Of a stretch of DNA of 64,000 bases, positions 59,126-64,000 are shown piece by piece. Both the position numbers and the translations under genes were made by a program. Source of the stretch: Cryptococcus deneoformans JEC21 (taxonomy: Eukaryota; Basidiomycota; Tremellomycetes; Tremellales; Cryptococcaceae); NCBI RefSeq assembly GCF_000091045.1, contig NC_006687.1:1280001-1344000 (forward strand), written 5' to 3'. Under the pieces are notes generated by a model that had not been told where the DNA came from, did no database searches, and saw only the letters and a list, made by a program, of their open reading frames with translations. Within the stretch, counting starts at the first letter, position 1. Each line of letters starts with the position of its first letter.

Positions 59126-60535
59126 ATGGCGCTTCTGTCTGACAAGCTTCAAGAGTTTACCATCAAGGCAGCCAATCAAAGCCAAATCGAACTGCACGCT
59201 AAGGCTTCTTATGTGATTTGGCCTAGAGCTCAAAGCTTCGAGGTCAGTAGTGGGTTACCCTACATGTTGAGCCTGTCACTGTATACAGTGTCTGACTTCT
59301 CAAGTAGGAGTATTGGGAGGTATATAAGACGGAGCGAAGGGAAGCACCATGGGGTAAAGATGCATTCCAAACTTGGTAAGTCAACATTGAACTAGTGGTT
59401 ACCAAGCTGACTCGAGATACCAGGGTTCTTGTGCACAGGGATGACCCAGAAGGTGAGGTCTATGCTGCATGTAAAACGTGAGAGCTCATGAGTTTATCTG
59501 TTAGTCTCGCTGATGTGCTGCACAGGTATCGACGAAAGGCGTTTGTCAAACATCGAGGAGCCGATGATATCGAAGATGGATATGTGTATGGTATTGCCTC
59601 GGTAGTGACTCCAAAGCAACATCTTCGCGAGTACACCAAGAATGGTTTATCTAACATGGACTGACATTATGTGGGCTGTAGGCAACGGTTACGCGACTCG
59701 CCTCTTGAGCCTTCTGCATCGATATCTCGGTCCTGAGAACACACTCCCTCCTGTACCAGAATCATGGGGCAAAGACCAGCCCTATATTCAACTTCCCCCT
59801 GATATCGCACCTAAAATACCGAAAGCCTTAGGATCCATACTCTGGTCAGACGTCGGATCGACCTTTTATTCGCGCTGTCTGAGTGGTCAAGGTCGACAGG
59901 GATGGATCGTAGACGATGCCTTGAACGGAGAGCTTGTGTGGAAGATCTTGCCCAGCGCCGATCCTGTAGAAGAAGTGTATACCTGGATTTATCAAGAAGG
60001 ACTTGTTTCAGTTGGCCAGGAATTGTCTGTGCGTGCTCAGAACGAACTTAGGAAATCAGATACTACGGAGAGGTCCATCTTCTTGCAAGACCCTGCAAAC
60101 CCTGGGACCCTCTTCTTCCTTCCGGTGAAAAGCACATGGTTGAACCCCGAATTCAAGTCTCTTCCTGTGGGACTTCGCATCAAGGCATCATCCGGTAACT
60201 CTACAGAAGATGCTATCGTCCTATTCACCGTATCCAATCGTTCCATCAGGAAACGCTTTCTCATAACCTTAATATCCAATCTTGCCCCTTTGCAACTCCC
60301 ATCTGTCCTGAAAGCATTCGACATTCTCGCCGCCAAAGTCGGACACGAAGAAGGATGTGCTTGGGGCCTTGAGGCGGAGAGTGAGCTGGTGAAAGCTTGG
60401 AAGGCGCTTTCGGAGAGAGAGGCTAGGGTGGGGAGAAGGGAGGAGGTTGATGGGCATCTATTGGGTGTCGCTTGGTATGGTCCGGAAGAAGACAGGGGTA
60501 TGCTGGGAGACGGGCAGATGTGGAGCTGGTGTTAG
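59126..60535 (+). CDS. LYC1-like GNAT acetyltransferase, copy B
   Basis: Five exons (59126-59242, 59308-59375, 59424-59477, 59526-59626, 59682-60535) give 397 residues. The acetyl-CoA binding region reads YGIASVVTPKQHLRNGYATRLLSLLHRYL, the R/Q-x-x-G-x-G/A equivalent of the fungal LYC1/YGR111W family. ILWSDVGSTFYSRC and GWIVDD match the LYC1 signature (YSDVGxFYxxxGW). Yarrowia LYC1 acetylates lysine with acetyl-CoA; whether this copy uses lysine, another amine or a toxic amino acid is unknown. Intron 4 begins with GC (GCGAGT at 59627) whereas the copies at 60987 and 62899 have GTACGT and GTAAGA at the same place. The gene reads intact. Confidence 0.85.
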
Positions 60536-60986
60536 AGCAATTGATTCTATTATATGTAATACGAGTGCATGTTTATGGGTAAAAGCGTTGATTGGTTTTT
60601 CGTATCTTTTGAACTGTTGCAGATTGCAGACATGTGGGCCGTCAGTTATAGTAGGAGGTAAAAACCGGTGGAGCCATGCGCTGGTAAACGCCAAAAAACA
60701 TTGCAGCGCTCGTTTTTGGTCTATTAGGTCAACGTGACACAATACCGGCATCATTAACGTCATCAATTTCTGCAGTACGAGTAATCCATCTGATATAGTG
60801 CTCAGTCCGTCATGCCTCAGCTCATGCTACATGCAACGTCACGGTAGGTGTCAGCACAATTTCATGATATACTTAGACATGCTATACTTGTTATACTTGT
60901 TTTCCATATGCTTATCTAAATTCCAAAGCTGATTATTAAAAAGGAAGAGTACGAAAGATAGATTCGATATAGTGTAGACACAAGCC
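60536..60986. other. Intergenic between tandem acetyltransferase copies B and C, 451 bp
   Basis: Terminator of copy B and promoter of copy C. AT-rich; no gene seen. Confidence 0.5.
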
Positions 60987-62429
60987 ATGTCCGATGCGCA
61001 AACCCGTCTCCGGCAGTTTACAACGCGCGCAGCCAATACGAGCCAGATCGAGCAACATGCTCGCGCATCTTATGCTGTTTGGGCCAAAGGGAAGAGCTGG
61101 GAGGTGAGTTTGAGTTTTCTCTTCGCCCGTGATCAGCCATCAAGAGAATCATCTGATGACCTACCTGGGGATTCATCTAGGAATTCTGGGGAATCTTTCA
61201 GTGGGAGCTGAATGATGCTCAATGGGGTAAAGATGCGCTTGTGACTTGGTAAGTAGCTGTTGTTTGTTAATTATTCTTAGTGTTATCATATTTGACGGTT
61301 GGTTAGGGTACTCATACGAACAGATGATCCAGAAGGTGAAATTTATGCAGGTTGCAAGACGTAAGAAATGCGAGATACTGGAAACCTGGAGGGTTTAAAC
61401 TCACTTGGCATTCCGGTTTTAGGTATCGAAGGAAGGGTTGGGTCAAGCACCGTGGAGCAAACGATATCGAACCGGGCTTTGTATACGACGTTACATTCGT
61501 CGTAACTCCTAAACAGCATCTCCGTACGTTCAGCCTAGCGAACGGTGTATCGGGTATTGATTCACCACGTAATAGGAAACGGCTACGCTAATCGACTTTT
61601 AAGCGTACTTCATCGCCATCTTGCCCCTTCATCAACTATTCCACCCATCCCAGAGGCTTGGGACAAAGACCAACTATCCATATCGGCCTCTCCGGATATC
61701 ATCGCTCGTACTCCCAAGGCTTTTGGATCTATCCTCTGGTCAGATATTGGCTCGACCTATTACGCTCGTTGCGCCATCAGCCCAGATAGACCTGGCTGGA
61801 TAGTAGATGACTCGCAGAATGGCGAACTGGTATGGAAGATCCTCCCTCCTAAAGATGACGCCGAAGAGGGTTTCGAATGGCTTTACCTTGAAGACTTGGA
61901 CGCTATCGGCGAGGAGCTGTCCGACCGCTTGAAGGAGAAGCTAAGACAGGCAGATACTACCGAGAGAGCCCTCTTTATCCAAGACCCAGCAACGCCCGGT
62001 ACATTATCCTACGTCCCTGCCAAAGGCGTTAGATTAAGCCCCACATCTCAACGCATCCCTGTGGGTCTTCGTATCAAGTCCTCATCAGGGAACGCCTCCG
62101 AAGATGCTATCGTCCTCATTACCGTTACCTGTATTCCATTCGGAGAACGATTTTTGATCACTTTCATATCTAATCTGACGCCAGCCCAGCTGCCTCTGGT
62201 CCTTCGAGCGTGCGATAAGCTTGCAGCGGATGCTGGGCACGAAGAAGGTTGGGTGTGGGGTGTTAATGGAGAGGTTGGACTTGTAAAGGCTTGGAATGAG
62301 GAACCCGGGAGAGAAGTTAAAGTTGGAAGAAGACCAGAGCAACATGGTCATTTACTTGCTGTTGCATGGTATGGAGCTGAAGAGGAGAAGGGGACGATAA
62401 TGGAATCGCAGATCTGGAGCTGGGGATAG
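60987..62429 (+). CDS. LYC1-like GNAT acetyltransferase, copy C
   Basis: Five exons (60987-61103, 61181-61248, 61307-61360, 61423-61523, 61576-62429) give 397 residues, exon for exon the same lengths as copy B (117, 68, 54, 101, 854 nt). The N-terminus reads RQFTTRAANTSQIEQHARASYAVW. VTFVVTPKQHLRNGYANRLLSVLHRHL is the acetyl-CoA site and ILWSDIGSTYYARC the LYC1 signature. All splice donors are GT. The C-terminus ends GHLLAVAWYGAEEEKG and a Trp-rich tail. It differs from copy B at many positions throughout, so the duplication is not recent, and the two may have separate substrates. Function is otherwise as for copy B. Confidence 0.85.
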
Positions 62430-62898
62430 ACGCATAAGACGCCATTGTCATACGTAGACTCTACATTCCTTATGCCCCACATTACGTACTTGTTTGGCAG
62501 GGCATATTGTATGCATGCGATGTTTCTCGTATCACAGATCATCCATCATGCATGCCTCGCCGACGGGTCATTCGCCAACTGCATGCCGTGGATGGCCACC
62601 AGTCTCGCTTAACTGCTTGCCAGGACCCCGCGTCTCTAGAATATTTACCCGAGGGCTCAACTTTTTCCTCGCGGACGGAGCTTGCTTGCTTTTTGCAGCG
62701 TGGCTAATTAAAACTCGCGGATCAGTAGAAAAAGTTCGCACCAGCACCACGACTGACGCACGAGTACTTATTTATATTTGTCAACGTGCGTACAGTATGT
62801 GATGCATTACTGATCTCTATAGTGTATAGTACATATACATCTCCCCTGCACCGGAAAGTTGACAATAAAAATAGATAATAGATATACATAAAAACATA
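62430..62898. other. Intergenic between tandem acetyltransferase copies C and D, 469 bp
   Basis: Terminator of copy C and promoter of copy D. No gene seen. Confidence 0.5.
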
Positions 62899-64000
62899 AT
62901 GACACTTACGACCGACTCTCGAACGCAAAAACTGCAGCAATTCACTATCCGAGCTGCGAACTTTAGTCAAGCTGAGCAACATGCCCGAGCTGCTTGGGCC
63001 ATCTGGAACAAGGGCAAGACATGGCAAGTGGGTTGAAAAGAGATTTTTCCACAAGGACGACATGCTGATTCCATCTAGCAATTCTGGGAGATCTTCCAAA
63101 TGGAGATCAACGAGGCTGAATGGGGTAAAGAGGCGCTCGTCTGCTGGTAAGTGCAATTGAGACACAGCACTAATTCCATTAATGACCGAATTTAGGGTGT
63201 TAGTTCGCTTAGATGATCCCGAAGGCGACATTTACGCTGGATGCAAGACGTATGTCCATTACATTACTGTACTGTGTACGAGCTTTTGTTGACTGGTGGA
63301 GGATAGCTTCCGACGAAACGCCTGGGTAAAGCACCGAGGAGCAGATGACATCGAAGAGGGTTATGTGTACGATGTGACTTATGTCGTCACTCCCAAGCAA
63401 CATCTTCGTAAGATCTTGAGCTCAAATGAAATGTGCCTTAGTGCTGATGCACTGTCACAGGTAACGGCTATGCCAACCGTCTTCTCAGTCTTCTTCATCG
63501 CTACCTCGGCCCTGAAGCCAACCTTCCACCTGTGCCAGAATCATGGGGAAGGGACCAACCAACCCTCCCCCTCTCTCCCGAAGTTGCCTCTCGAGTCCCA
63601 AAGGCTATTGGATCCTATCTTTGGTCAGACATTGGCTCTACCTTTTACTCTCGATGCTCTATCGGCGAGAATCGTCCGGGATGGGTCGTTGAGGAGCCCT
63701 CCATCACCGAACTGGTCTGGAAGATTCATCCTTCAACTGTGTCTATTGAAGGGCCTCTGGAATGGCTTTATATAGACGATCTGAAAACCGTCGCGGAGGA
63801 GCTGCACGTCCGTCAGCGAAAGAGATTGAGAGAAGCTAACACTTCTGAACGATCTCTTTTCCTTGCCGATCCGGCAACTCCAGGCAGCTTGGGATATCTT
63901 ACCATCAAGGGCTCTTGGTCAACACCGACAGACATATCTTTGCCTGCCGGTTTACGCATCAAATCAGCATCCGGCAACCCCTCTGACGATGCGATCATTC
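62899..64000 (+). CDS. LYC1-like GNAT acetyltransferase, copy D (runs off the window)
   Basis: Exons 62899-63027, 63079-63146, 63196-63249, 63307-63407 and 63461 to the window end. Exons 2-4 match copies B and C in length; exon 1 is 12 nt longer (MTLTTDSRTQKLQQFTIRAANF). VTYVVTPKQHLRNGYANRLLSLLHRYL and LWSDIGSTFYSRC are intact, as is the second conserved block GLRIKSASGNPSDDAII at the very end. The reading frame is open to base 64000, with about 105 residues expected beyond. Intron 4 uses a GTAAGA donor. Confidence 0.85.

Overview
The window is nuclear DNA from a basidiomycete yeast, almost certainly a Cryptococcus (Tremellomycetes) species. Coding sequence is cut by many short introns of roughly 45-100 nt, with GTNNGT donors, CTRAY-type branch sites and YAG acceptors. 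Intergenic gaps are mostly small. Several gene models are typical of the genus, including a urease accessory gene, a fungal Bni4-like scaffold and a long alpha-rhamnosidase-like enzyme. I rebuilt the gene models by hand: exon phases were summed in every gene, and all close except one enzyme gene that lacks exactly one nucleotide.

Left part (1-18.9 kb) is dense housekeeping. On the minus strand lie a cytosolic GH63-like protein (yeast YMR196W family) and a uridine/inosine nucleoside hydrolase. Elongator subunit ELP5 and an M1 aminopeptidase of the leukotriene-A4-hydrolase type are on the plus strand. ATP10 (ATP synthase assembly) and MAS2 (alpha subunit of the mitochondrial processing peptidase) are divergent and share a promoter of about 200 bp. 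MLH1 and a four-helix membrane protein form another divergent pair.

Middle part (18.9-50.9 kb) begins with a Bni4-like phosphatase-targeting scaffold. About 4 kb without credible genes follows, then a short disordered protein, a conserved fungal protein of unknown function, an ArfGAP and the Golgi ion transporter GDT1 (again divergent). Next come a Zn2Cys6 regulator whose zinc cluster sits mid-protein, an atypical kinase-like protein, the TBP-removing ATPase MOT1, a long leader region, an 872-residue disordered protein and a GH106-like glycosidase that may have come from bacteria.

Right part (51-64 kb) holds four copies of one gene family resembling the fungal LYC1/YGR111W GNAT acetyltransferases. 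One copy is a decayed pseudogene (51.5-53.0 kb). Two are intact and in tandem, and a fourth runs off the window edge. A GPI-anchored cysteine-rich secreted protein, the ABC ATPase CAF16 and the urease accessory gene URE6 (UreF) lie between the pseudogene and the array.

Points worth a second look are three GC-AG introns (one of them in a gene whose paralogs use GT at the same site), the acetyltransferase array, a pair of diverged ~300-nt non-coding repeats 31 kb apart, the single-base break in the aminopeptidase gene, and two divergent promoters that pair genes of the same organelle. I saw no tRNA, rRNA, transposon ORF, CRISPR array, telomere or centromere signature.
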